Below, piece after piece: positions 24,551-32,323 of a stretch of 34,298 nt of DNA. The translations under genes were made by a program, and so were the position numbers. Within the stretch, counting starts at the first letter, position 1. Each line of letters begins with the position of its first letter. The stretch lies in the NCBI RefSeq assembly GCF_001456955.1, contig NZ_KQ758478.1:950-35247 (forward strand). The letters run 5' to 3'. The stretch is from Microbacterium enclense (lineage in GTDB: Bacteria > Actinomycetota > Actinomycetes > Actinomycetales > Microbacteriaceae). The notes beneath the pieces are model-generated. The model was not told where the DNA came from. It did no database searches and saw only the letters and a program-made list of their open reading frames with translations.

Positions 24551-25705
24551 TCACGCCTCTGGGGTGACGAACGTCCCGTTCTCATGCGAGGCGATCGCGG
24601 CGGCGAAGAGGCGATGGGTCAGTGCGGCCTCGTCGGGACGGACGCAGCCGAAGCCGTCGCCGAGCTCACCCACGTACTCGGCGAGGAAGGCCGCCCACAT
24701 CTGCAGGATGGCATCCGAGAATCCCGACTCGAAGTTGGGTCCCGTCACGGTCGGCCAGACGGACTGGCTGCCGGCGTCGATCTGCTGCCAGCTCTGCTCG
24801 CGCCCGACCCCGGGCACGTCGATGAAGGCGAAGACCTCGACCTGCTTGGGGTTCTTCGTGCTGAAGCGCACGCCGCCGGACATGCCGATGGCCTCGAACT
24901 CCCACGTGTTCTTCTGGCCGGGCGCGATGCGCTTGGTCTCGGTCGTGAGGGGGAAGGGGGCGCCGTCGTGGCGGGCCCACGAGTGGATGACGGCGTTGTC
25001 CCACGTGTCGCACGGCTGCGGCGTGCCGTCGGGGCCGGGGCGTTCGGTGACGACGTCCTGCAGGATGCCGACGACCTTCTCGGGGGTCCAGCCCAGGCGC
25101 AGCGGCACGTGCCAGGTGTGCATGCCGAGGTCGTTGAGCACGCCCGCTTCGCCGCAGAACTGCTTCTGGCGCTTCCAGTTGAGGGGCTTGTTGACATCGA
25201 TGTCGCTGGCGTGCAGGAAGGTGCATTTCGCCTCGACGATGCGGCCGAGCGCACCGGATCGCACGTAGTCGACGGCCCACTGGGCGCCGGGGAAGAACGG
25301 CATCTCGCTCGAGACGCGCACGAACGACTCGGGCGTCTCGTCGATGGCTGCGACGACCGCGTCGGCGGCGGCGCCGTCGATGCCGAAGGGCTTCTCGGCG
25401 AGCAGCGCCTTGCCCGCGCGCACGGTGTCGACGTAGAGCCGCTCGTGCAGGTCGTGGCGAACGGCGATGTAGACGACGTCGACGCGGGGGTCGGCGAGCA
25501 GCTCGTGATGGTCGGTCGTCGTCAGCTGCACGGTGTCGATGCGCTCGAAGAACGACAGCGCCGCGGGGTTGATGTCGCAGACGGCGACGAGCTCGGGCTC
25601 GGCGGGGTGGTCGATGAGCGCGGGCCAGCGGCGCAACGCCGCGGCGATCTCGCGGCCCATGAGCCCGCCGCCGATGATGCCGATGCCGATCTTCTTGCCG
25701 GTCAT
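24551..25705 (-). CDS. Gfo/Idh/MocA-family oxidoreductase
   Basis: A 384-residue NAD(P)-dependent sugar or polyol dehydrogenase. The N-terminal Rossmann motif is IGIGIIGGGLMGREIAAALR, followed by VAVCDINPAAL, YIAVRHDLHERLY and the family signature LLAEKPFGID (EKP). The C-terminal alpha/beta domain contains GEAGVLNDLGMHTWHVPLRL and TWEFEAIGMSGGVRFSTKNP. It may oxidise or epimerise the pathway sugar. AGGAGG lies six bases before the ATG at 25705. It follows the aldolase gene after 46 bp in the same direction, so the two probably form one transcript from the operator-controlled promoter at 26640-26680. Confidence 0.88.
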   Translation of the reverse strand: MTGKKIGIGIIGGGLMGREIAAALRRWPALIDHPAEPELVAVCDINPAALSFFERIDTVQLTTTDHHELLADPRVDVVYIAVRHDLHERLYVDTVRAGKALLAEKPFGIDGAAADAVVAAIDETPESFVRVSSEMPFFPGAQWAVDYVRSGALGRIVEAKCTFLHASDIDVNKPLNWKRQKQFCGEAGVLNDLGMHTWHVPLRLGWTPEKVVGILQDVVTERPGPDGTPQPCDTWDNAVIHSWARHDGAPFPLTTETKRIAPGQKNTWEFEAIGMSGGVRFSTKNPKQVEVFAFIDVPGVGREQSWQQIDAGSQSVWPTVTGPNFESGFSDAILQMWAAFLAEYVGELGDGFGCVRPDEAALTHRLFAAAIASHENGTFVTPEA

Positions 25706-25751
25706 GCCGTGCCTCCTGCGCCGATAGTGGTGGTCGAGCTGAGCGAGCGGG

Positions 25752-26591
25752 TCATGCCCCACCGCCGATCAGGGCGAGGGCGTCGTCGACCGAGGCGTCG
25801 TCGTGCACGACCGCCATGAGCGCCGCGGTGATGCCGGCCGGGTCGTGGTGCTGGATGACGTTGCGGCCGTAGACGATTCCGCGAGCGCCCTGCTCCAGCA
25901 CGGCACGGGTGCGCTCGAGCAGCGTGCGGTCGTCGACCCGGCCGCCGCCGCGCACGAGCACGGGGGTGTCGCCGGCGGCTTGGATGACGCGGTGGTACTC
26001 GGTGATGTCGTCGGTGGGGTCGGCCTTGATGAGGTCGGCGCCGAGCTCGCGCGCCTGGCGCACGAGGGTCACGATCTTCGCGGTGTCGCCGTCGACGCCG
26101 TATCCGCCGGTTCCGGGCTTGGTCTGCATGACCAGGGGCTCGATCATCAGCGGCATCCCGTACCGTTCGGCGTCGGTGCGCAGGGCCAGGATCGAGCGGA
26201 TGCACTGTTCGCGCACCTGCGGCTCGCCGGGCAGGTCGAGCAGGTTCACGCACACGGCGACGGCGTCGAGGCGGACGGCGACCTCGATGGCATCCGGAAC
26301 GTGGATGCTGTGCAGCGGGGATTCGAGCGGGTCGCCGTAGACGTTGGCGATGTCGGTGCGCAGCACGAGTCCGGGCTTCTGCTTGCCGGGGACCGACTGC
26401 AGCAGCGGCGCCTGCCCGAGGGTGAGCTGGACCGCGTCGGGGCCGGCGTCGACGAGCGTCGCGACGGTCTTCGCCATGTCTTCGATGCCGGTGAGGAAGG
26501 CGTGCTCGTGGAACGCGCCGTGGTCGACGGCGACATCGAGGGCGCGGCCCGAGCGCGCGTTGAAGAGGCGGTGGAGGCGGGGTTTCGACAT
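25752..26591 (-). CDS. Class I aldolase of the DhnA/LacD/DeoC family
   Basis: A 279-residue TIM-barrel aldolase. It starts MSKPRLHRLFNARSGRALDV then VAVDHG, as in DhnA-type fructose-bisphosphate aldolases and LsrF/YihT relatives, and has the Schiff-base lysine in ADLIKADPTDD. TPVLVRGGGRVDD and GIVYGRNVIQH form the phosphate-binding end. Together with an FGGY kinase in the same locus, the likely role is cleavage of a ketose-1-phosphate to DHAP and an aldehyde. The true substrate is unknown. The start at 26591 was chosen as the first Met of the conserved region; a GGAGA lies ~10 bases upstream. Confidence 0.85.
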   Translation of the reverse strand: MSKPRLHRLFNARSGRALDVAVDHGAFHEHAFLTGIEDMAKTVATLVDAGPDAVQLTLGQAPLLQSVPGKQKPGLVLRTDIANVYGDPLESPLHSIHVPDAIEVAVRLDAVAVCVNLLDLPGEPQVREQCIRSILALRTDAERYGMPLMIEPLVMQTKPGTGGYGVDGDTAKIVTLVRQARELGADLIKADPTDDITEYHRVIQAAGDTPVLVRGGGRVDDRTLLERTRAVLEQGARGIVYGRNVIQHHDPAGITAALMAVVHDDASVDDALALIGGGA

Positions 26592-26645
26592 GGGGTGTGG
26601 GTCTCCGAGACGTCGTGTCGGGGCGCGGCTCTGCGCTCGACGGTC

Positions 26646-26675
26646 AGTATGCGGGGCGCGAGACAACGTTGTCAA
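26646..26675 (-). promoter_or_regulatory. Promoter of the aldolase-Gfo/Idh operon
   Basis: On the - strand TTGACA (26670-26675) is followed 18 bp later by CATACT (26646-26651). The -35 overlaps the LacI-type operator at 26662-26673, so bound repressor would block it. Confidence 0.6.
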
Positions 26676-26688
26676 TGGCTGCTAGCGT
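26660..26688 (+). promoter_or_regulatory. Promoter of the DUF4432 gene
   Basis: GAGACA (26660-26665, four of six to TTGACA) and TAGCGT (26683-26688) are spaced by 17 bp. The -35 overlaps operator site 1. Confidence 0.5.
26662..26673. promoter_or_regulatory. LacI-type operator GACAACGTTGTC (site 1)
   Basis: A perfect 12-bp palindrome with a central CG, in the gap between divergent aldolase and DUF4432 genes. It overlaps the -35 elements of both promoters. An identical site lies at 27717 and a one-mismatch site at 27783. Confidence 0.75.
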
Positions 26689-26719
26689 GAGCGGCGCAAC
26701 GGCGAGGAAGGCGGAGCTC

Positions 26720-27718
26720 ATGGGTGATCTGTACGGTTCGACGATCGGCGAGGTGAGACGGCGCACCGGCTCGCTCGCGCAGGTGGCGAGTGTGGAGGCG
26801 TCGGTAAGGACGGATGGGCCGGATGCCGGGACCCGACGTCTGCGGCTCGTCGCGGGCGAGCTGGAGGTCGAGCTGCTGCCCGACCGCGGTCTCGACCTGG
26901 GGCAAGTGCGGCACCGGGGTGTGCCGCTGGCCTGGGTCTCGCCGACCGGCTGGCCGCGGCCGGGCGCCGGGGGGTTCGGCGCCTCGTTCGGGGGAGGTCT
27001 CGTCACGACCTGCGGTCTGCTCTCGTTCGGCCCGCCGTCGATCGACGCCGAGGGCGAGCATCCGCAGCACGGGCGCTACAGCGGGCTCACGGCATCCGTC
27101 ACCCGAGCGGAGGTCTCGGACGACGCGGTCGTGGTGGAGGCGACCATCGTCGAGGCGACGGTGCTCGGCGCGCACCTGGAGCTCCGGCGGCGGGTGCGTC
27201 TGCCGTTCGGCGAAGGGCGGATCGAGCTTCGCGACGAGATCGTGAACCGCGGGTCGCGTCCCGTCGAACCGATGGTGCTGTACCACGTCAACCTCGGGTG
27301 GCCGGTGGTCGATGCCGGGTCGGTGCTGCGTTCCCCGGCGGAGCGTGTGACCGCGCGCGACGCGGCGGCCGAGGCGGGACTCGGGTCGTGGGCGGAATTC
27401 CCCGAGCCCGCGGCGCACTATCCGGAGCAGGTGTTCGTCCATGAGGTGCCGGCCGAGCGTCGCGTCGCCGCCGAGGTGATGTCGCGGGCGGGGCTCGGCA
27501 TCCGGATCTCATTCGACACCGCCGTGCTGCCGGGGATGTTCCAGTGGCGCGTCGCGCAGGAGGGCGCGGTCGTGCTCGGCGTGGAGCCGGCGACGGCCCC
27601 CACGATCCTCGGGCGCGCCGATGCGCGCCGTCGGGGTCTGCTGCGCGAGCTGGCGCCCGGGGCGTCATGGCGGCTGGGGCTCGACATCGATGTCATCCGA
27701 AACGGATCCGTGACTTGA
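26720..27718 (+). CDS. DUF4432 / aldose 1-epimerase-like protein
   Basis: A 332-residue beta-sandwich protein of the DUF4432 family, related to galactose mutarotases. Visible blocks are LLPDRGLDLGQVRHRGVPLAW, VTTCGLLSFGPPSIDAEGEHP (with the HPQHGRYSG His), LYHVNLGWPVVDAG, and near the end FQWRVAQEGAVVLGVEPATA. It probably interconverts anomers or epimers of the sugar imported by the downstream transporter; this is inference from family and context. The ATG at 26720 has GGAG five bases upstream and lies ~32 bases after the -10. Its stop codon lies inside the -35 box and the operator of the following operon. Confidence 0.8.
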   Translation: MGDLYGSTIGEVRRRTGSLAQVASVEASVRTDGPDAGTRRLRLVAGELEVELLPDRGLDLGQVRHRGVPLAWVSPTGWPRPGAGGFGASFGGGLVTTCGLLSFGPPSIDAEGEHPQHGRYSGLTASVTRAEVSDDAVVVEATIVEATVLGAHLELRRRVRLPFGEGRIELRDEIVNRGSRPVEPMVLYHVNLGWPVVDAGSVLRSPAERVTARDAAAEAGLGSWAEFPEPAAHYPEQVFVHEVPAERRVAAEVMSRAGLGIRISFDTAVLPGMFQWRVAQEGAVVLGVEPATAPTILGRADARRRGLLRELAPGASWRLGLDIDVIRNGSVT

Positions 27719-27743
27719 CAACGTTGTCCCGCGGGCTCATGCT
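27715..27743 (+). promoter_or_regulatory. Promoter of the lacI-manA-kinase-transporter operon
   Basis: TTGACA (27715-27720), a 17-bp spacer and CATGCT (27738-27743). The -35 overlaps both the DUF4432 stop codon and operator site 2. Confidence 0.6.
27717..27728. promoter_or_regulatory. LacI-type operator GACAACGTTGTC (site 2)
   Basis: Identical to the site at 26662. It starts inside the -35 hexamer, the same arrangement as at the aldolase promoter. Confidence 0.75.
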
Positions 27744-27782
27744 GACTCCAGCGGAGCCCGACCGAGGGTTCCGGGTTCCCAA

Positions 27783-27794
27783 GACAACGATGTC
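27783..27794. promoter_or_regulatory. LacI-type operator, one mismatch (site 3)
   Basis: GACAACGATGTC differs from sites 1 and 2 by one base (T to A). It lies 66 bp centre-to-centre from site 2 and directly before the GGAG ribosome-binding site (27795-27798) of the LacI gene. Two sites at this distance could be bridged by a tetramer or act as separate blocks. Confidence 0.6.
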
Positions 27795-27803
27795 GGAGCA
27801 GCG

Positions 27804-29095
27804 ATGACGCACGAGCGAGAGACGGCCGCCGAGGCCGCCGCGGCGCGCCCCCGCGCCCGTCTCATCGACGTCGCCACCGCGGCCGGCGTCAGCCCCAAGA
27901 CCGTCTCACGCGTCATCAACGACGAGGCGGGAGTGCTTCCCGGCACGCGCGAGCGGGTGCTGCGAGCCGTCCGCGACCTCGGTTTCGTGCCCGACCGCAG
28001 CGCCCGCGAGCTGAAGCGGCGCGACGCCGACACCATCGGCATCCTGATCGATGCGATCAGCGACCCGTTCTTCGCCGCCTTCGTCAGCGTGATCGAGGAG
28101 CTCGCCGTCGCCGAAGGGCTGAGCGTCATCTTCGCCAGCACCGGCTACGACGCCGCGCGCGAGAGCGTCCAGCTCGACCGGTTGACCGGACACCGCCTGG
28201 TGGGTCTCATCGTCGCTCCCGTCGCCGTCTCGGCATCCACCTGGCGGCGCTGCGCACCCGCTTCCCGGTGGCCTGCATCGACCGGGTGCGCTCGGGGATC
28301 GACGCGGTCGTGATCGACGACTTCGGGGCCGCCGTCGAGGCGACCACCGCCCTCATCGCGCACGGACACCGACGCGTCGCCTTCATGGGGGAGGACGTGC
28401 CCTACCCCACCGTCAGCGACCGCCTCTCCGGCTACCGCTCGGCCCTCGCGGCCGCGGGGCTGCCCTTCGACCCCTCGCTCGTGGTCACGCACGAACGCTT
28501 CGGGCGGGGAGAGGCCATCGAGGTCTCGCGCCTACTCGAACGCGCCGACGCTCCGACCGCGCTGCTGTGCGCGACGAGCCTCGCGGCGATCGGCACCGTG
28601 CGCGCGATCCGCTCGAGAGGGCTGCGGATGCCGGCGCTCATCTCGTTCGGCGACTTCACGCTGGCCGAGGTGCTGGATCCCGGCATCACCTACGTCGACC
28701 ACGACCCGCGCCTGCTCGCCTCGGCGGCCTTCCGGCTGCTGCGCGAGCGAGCCGTGCGCCCCGACGAGGGCCCGGAGCGCGTCATCGTCCCCACCCGGCT
28801 CGTGCCGCGGGGGTCGGGCGAGATGCAGGCGGCGCGCGCGAGCGACGCGGTGGCGTCCACGATGGGCCCTTCGACAGGTTCAGGGACCATCGCTGCGTTG
28901 GCGGGCTCAGGGGCCATCGCTGCGTCGGCGGACTCCAGGACCACCGCTGCGTCGGCGGGTGGCCCCGGGCCCACCCCGCTCCCCGCCCTCGCCGCACCCG
29001 CCACGGCGCTCGTCGCCACCGCTCTCTCCCTCGTCCACCCCGAGCCGGCCGGCGACGCCGCCGTTCCGGCCGCAGCCCCGATCGGAGCACCGTGA
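27804..29095 (+). pseudogene. LacI-family regulator with apparent 1-bp frameshift
   Basis: The first part (27804 to about 28238) encodes a LacI HTH (RLIDVATAAGVSPKTVSRVI) and the start of the ligand domain up to HRLVGLIVAPVAVSAS. The frame then runs out at 28313, while the rest of the ligand domain continues one frame over as HLAALRTRFPVACIDRVRSG and so on to VIVPTRLVPRGSGE. One missing base around 28232-28240 (for example one C of a CCC before ACCTGG) would restore a single protein. After the normal LacI end there is an unusual ~85-residue Ala/Ser/Pro-rich tail with 27-bp repeats. A natural null mutation and a read or assembly error are both possible. Autoregulation is likely, since operators 2 and 3 flank its promoter. 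Confidence 0.8.
28883..28963 (+). repeat. Three tandem 27-bp units in the LacI tail
   Basis: Units at 28883, 28910 and 28937 share the core ATCGCTGCGTYGGCG (ACC for ATC in the third) and encode GTIAALAGS, GAIAASADS and RTTAASAGG. CCCTTCGACAGGTTCAGGG lies immediately before the first unit; this resembles a short repeat that I recall as common between genes in related actinobacteria, here placed in a coding frame. Confidence 0.75.
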
Positions 29096-30132
29096 TGAAG
29101 CCCGTGCTGCTGCCCCCCAATCCCGTGCAGCACTTCTACCTCGGCGGCGACCGCATCGCGGCGCTGCGCGGGATCGTGCCCGAGACCGACCGGCAGCCCG
29201 AGGAGTGGCTCGGCTCGACCGTGTCGCGTTTCGGCTTCGACACCATCGGCCTGGCCGTGGCCGAGGACGGGTCGTTGCTGCGCGACCTCGTCACGGCCGA
29301 TCGCGCCGCGTGGGTGGGAGCCCGAGGGGGACGGGATGCCGCCGATCTCGGCATCCTGGTCAAGCTCCTCGATGCACGCCAGCGCCTCCCCGTCCACGTG
29401 CACCCGGGTCGCGGGTTCGCCTCGTCGCACCTCGACTGCCCGTACGGCAAGACCGAGGCCTGGTACGTGCTCGAGACCGAGGCCGACTGCGCCGTGCACG
29501 TCGGCTGGAACCAGGACGTCGACCGCGACGAGCTCGACCGCCGCCGCGACGCGCAGGACAGCGAATGGATGCTCTCGCGCATGAACCGCGTGGTCGTGCG
29601 ACCCGGCATGGGCGTGCTCGTGCCCGCCGGCACCGTGCACGCGATCGACGGCGGCATCTTCGTCGCCGAAGTGCAGGAGCCCACCGACTTCTCGATCCTG
29701 CTGGAGTGGTCGGTCACGACCTCGACGCGCGAGGAGTCGCACCTCGACCTCGGCTTCGACGCCGTCATGCCCGCCGTCTCGACCGAGAGACTGGATGCCG
29801 ACGCCCTCGGCGCTCTGATCAGCACGGCGGGGACCGCCCCCGCCGGCCCCGCGTTCCGTGCGCTGCTGCCGGATGCCGCCGACCCCTACTTCCGTCTGTT
29901 CGACGCCGCGGGCGAGACCGTCGCGCGCGAAGCGGGCTTCGCCGTCGTGCTGGTGCGCGAGGGGGCGGGCGCGCTGGTCTCGGACGCCGGAAGCGTCGAG
30001 ATCGAACGCGGGCAGGTCTACGCCGTGCCGCACGCCTTCGGGGCCTGGCGTCTCACCGGCGAGGCCGAGGTGCTCGTCGCCGCGCCCGGCGCCGGCTGGC
30101 CCGGCACCCTCCGCGGGGGTGACGTGCGATGA
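29095..30132 (+). CDS. Mannose-6-phosphate isomerase (ManA)-like sugar isomerase
   Basis: A 345-residue cupin of the type I phosphomannose isomerase family. The metal site is seen in RLPVHVHPGRGFASSH, with the Glu in KTEAWYVLETEA and the later His in PAGTVHAIDGGIFVAEVQEP. A second cupin-like half follows. In this locus it may isomerise a free or phosphorylated aldose to the ketose used by the kinase. The ATG at 29095 overlaps the TGA of the LacI tail (TGATG); GTG 29092 directly before it is equally possible. It ends in an ATGA overlap with the kinase. It is probably not the housekeeping ManA, given its catabolic setting. Confidence 0.83.
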   Translation: MKPVLLPPNPVQHFYLGGDRIAALRGIVPETDRQPEEWLGSTVSRFGFDTIGLAVAEDGSLLRDLVTADRAAWVGARGGRDAADLGILVKLLDARQRLPVHVHPGRGFASSHLDCPYGKTEAWYVLETEADCAVHVGWNQDVDRDELDRRRDAQDSEWMLSRMNRVVVRPGMGVLVPAGTVHAIDGGIFVAEVQEPTDFSILLEWSVTTSTREESHLDLGFDAVMPAVSTERLDADALGALISTAGTAPAGPAFRALLPDAADPYFRLFDAAGETVAREAGFAVVLVREGAGALVSDAGSVEIERGQVYAVPHAFGAWRLTGEAEVLVAAPGAGWPGTLRGGDVR

Positions 30133-31541
30133 GCGACTACGTCGTCGGGATCGACATGGGCTCGACCAGCACGAAGCTGCTGGTCGCCACCCCCGAGGGG
30201 CGTCAGGTGCTCGTCGCGAGTCGACCCTCGCCCTGGACCAATCTCGACCACGGCCGCGCCGAGATGCCCGCCGAACGGGCGATCGCCGTCGTGCGCGACC
30301 TGGCCGCCGAGGCCGACCTGCGCCTCGACGCCGGTTATCGCGTGATCGCGCTCGCCGTGTCGGGCATGGCCGAGGCCGGGGTGCTGCTGGATGCCGAGGG
30401 TGCCGCGCTCGCGCCGATCATGGCGTGGTTCGACCCGCGGGGCGCCGCTCAGATCGGGGCGACACCCGCGGAGTTCCGCGCCGAGTTCCCCGGCCGTACC
30501 GGGCTGCCGGTGGGGCCCCTGGCATCCATCGCCAAACTCCTGCACCTGCAGGCCGACGGGATCGCGCTCGCCGGGACGACGTTCCTCAACGTCCCGGAGT
30601 ACGTGGTGCACGCGCTCGGCGGACCGCGCGTCGCGGAGTACTCGCTCGTCTCGCGCACCGGGCTCATCGACCAGGACGACAGCACACCGTGGGCTGCCGC
30701 GCTCGACGTGCTCGGCGTCGACGAGTCCCTTCTCGGGCGCCGCGTGAGCGCGGGTGAAGCGGTCGGATCGCTCACCGACCCCGAGATGCCGGCGGGCTTC
30801 CGCGGGGCGGCGCTCACCGTGGCCGGACACGATCACTTGGTCTCGGCCGTCGCCGTCGGCGCCACGCACACGGGGCAGCTCTACGACTCGATGGGTACCG
30901 CCGAAGCGCTCGTGCGCGTGCTCGACGACACCCTTCCGTTCGCGGCGCGCGAGCGCCTCGCCCACGCCGGGATCAACTGCGTGCGTCACGTCATCCCCGG
31001 CAAGTACGTGCTGCTCGCCGGCACGAAGTCGGGGCTGCTCATGCGACGCGTGCTGCAACTGCTCGGCATCACGGATGCCACGGGTCGCGCGGTCATCGAC
31101 GCCGCCGCCCTGGCGCTCCCGGTCGACGGCGCCCTCGCCGACGGGGGCCTCGAGGTCTCGGGCGCGCGCAACGACGACGGCGTGCTGAAGATCGTGGCGC
31201 AGAGCGACGGACTCAGTCCCGCCGAGCTGTTCGCCGCCTCGCTGCGCCACGGCAACGACATGCTCGCCGAGTGCATGGCGGTGATGGACCGCGAGGTCGC
31301 GCCGCCCACCTCGACGGTGCTGACCGGAGGGTGGTCGACCATGGCATCCGTCGTTCGCTCGCGCTCGGCGCTGCTGCCCGAGGTCACCGTGTCGACCCAC
31401 GACGAGGGCACCGCCTACGGGGCGGCGCTGTTCGCGGCGTTCTCTGTCTCCTCTTCTTCTTTCGAGGACGTCGCCGAGACGTTCCTCTCTTCTTCTCTCG
31501 TCGCCGACGAGAGTCCGCTTCTCACCAACGAAAGGAGCTGA
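30129..31541 (+). CDS. FGGY-family carbohydrate kinase
   Basis: A 470-residue sugar kinase. The N-terminal FGGY domain begins YVVGIDMGSTSTKLLVATPE, with the phosphate loop DMGSTSTK, and includes IMAWFDPRGAAQ. The C-terminal domain has VAGHDHLVSAVAVGA, YDSMGTAEALVRV and TGGWSTMASVVRS. FGGY kinases phosphorylate sugars or polyols such as xylulose, rhamnulose, fuculose or glycerol; the residues do not tell me which. The last ~35 residues after ALFAAF are unlike the family: Ser/Phe-rich and encoded by TCT/TTC/CTC pyrimidine runs. It overlaps the manA-like gene (ATGA), and its end carries the AAAGGAG site of the next gene. Confidence 0.87.
   Translation: MSDYVVGIDMGSTSTKLLVATPEGRQVLVASRPSPWTNLDHGRAEMPAERAIAVVRDLAAEADLRLDAGYRVIALAVSGMAEAGVLLDAEGAALAPIMAWFDPRGAAQIGATPAEFRAEFPGRTGLPVGPLASIAKLLHLQADGIALAGTTFLNVPEYVVHALGGPRVAEYSLVSRTGLIDQDDSTPWAAALDVLGVDESLLGRRVSAGEAVGSLTDPEMPAGFRGAALTVAGHDHLVSAVAVGATHTGQLYDSMGTAEALVRVLDDTLPFAARERLAHAGINCVRHVIPGKYVLLAGTKSGLLMRRVLQLLGITDATGRAVIDAAALALPVDGALADGGLEVSGARNDDGVLKIVAQSDGLSPAELFAASLRHGNDMLAECMAVMDREVAPPTSTVLTGGWSTMASVVRSRSALLPEVTVSTHDEGTAYGAALFAAFSVSSSSFEDVAETFLSSSLVADESPLLTNERS
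31451..31500 (+). repeat. Polypyrimidine direct repeat at the 3' end of the kinase gene
   Basis: CTCTTCTTCTTTCG (31451-31464) recurs as CTCTTCTTCTCTCG (31487-31500), and each is followed by TCGCCGA within a few bases. The stretch is far richer in T and poorer in GC than the rest of the window and uses TCT/TTC codons otherwise rare here. Confidence 0.65.
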
Positions 31542-31543
31542 CG

Positions 31544-32323
31544 ATGCCGTCAGTCACGACCGCTGTCCCGGTGCTGCAGGCGCGCGGGTTGTCGCGTCAG
31601 TTCGGTCATGTCCGGGCGTTGAACAACGTCGATTTCGAGGTCTACCCGGGCGAGGTCACCGCGTTGATCGGTGACAACGGCGCCGGCAAGTCCACCCTGG
31701 TGAAGGCCCTGTCGGGCAACCTCGCCGTCGACGAGGGGCAGATCCTCTTCGACGGCAAGCCGATCGAGATGACCAACCCGCAGGTCGCGTCATCGCTGGG
31801 CATCGAGACGGTCTACCAGGACCTGGCGCTCGCCCCGCACCTGGACCCGGTGCAGAACATGTACCTGGGTCGCGAGATCCGCCGGCCGGGCATCGCCGGG
31901 GCGTTGGGGTTCATGAAGACCAAGGACATGGCGAAAGCCTCCCGCGCCGCCTTCGACGAACTCGGTGCGACGGTGCGCTCGCTCACCTCCCCCGTCGGGG
32001 AGATGTCGGGTGGACAACGCCAGGCGATCGCCATCGCCCGCGCCGTGCACTGGGCCGGGCGCCTGGTGTTCCTCGACGAACCCACCGCCGCCCTCGGGGT
32101 GCGTCAGACCAAGAACGTGCTCGAAACGATCCGCCGGGTGCGCGACAAGGGCATCGCCGTCGTCCTCATCTCGCACTCCATGCCGCACGTGATGGAGGTC
32201 TGCGACCGCATCCAAGTGCTCCGCCTGGGCACCCGCGTGGCCAACATCGACGCGAAGAACACCTCCATGGAAGAACTCGTCGGGCTCATGACCGGCGCCG
32301 TCACGAAGGACGACCAGAAATGA
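31544..32323 (+). CDS. Sugar ABC transporter ATP-binding protein (single-domain, FrcA-like)
   Basis: A 259-residue ABC ATPase with Walker A GDNGAGKST, a Q-loop in VYQDLALAPHLDPVQN, signature MSGGQRQAIAIARA, Walker B LVFLDEPTAALG and the H-loop in VVLISHSMPHV. It has one ATPase domain, as in the FrcBCA fructose system, and not two as in RbsA/XylG, so it should act as a homodimer under the membrane. AAAGGAG lies six bases before the ATG at 31544. It overlaps the permease by ATGA. Confidence 0.9.
   Translation: MPSVTTAVPVLQARGLSRQFGHVRALNNVDFEVYPGEVTALIGDNGAGKSTLVKALSGNLAVDEGQILFDGKPIEMTNPQVASSLGIETVYQDLALAPHLDPVQNMYLGREIRRPGIAGALGFMKTKDMAKASRAAFDELGATVRSLTSPVGEMSGGQRQAIAIARAVHWAGRLVFLDEPTAALGVRQTKNVLETIRRVRDKGIAVVLISHSMPHVMEVCDRIQVLRLGTRVANIDAKNTSMEELVGLMTGAVTKDDQK

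Noticed and set aside
28690..30033. 447-codon - strand frame opposite the ManA-like gene
   Set aside because: Shadow frame; no recognisable domain, and the + strand has the PMI metal site.
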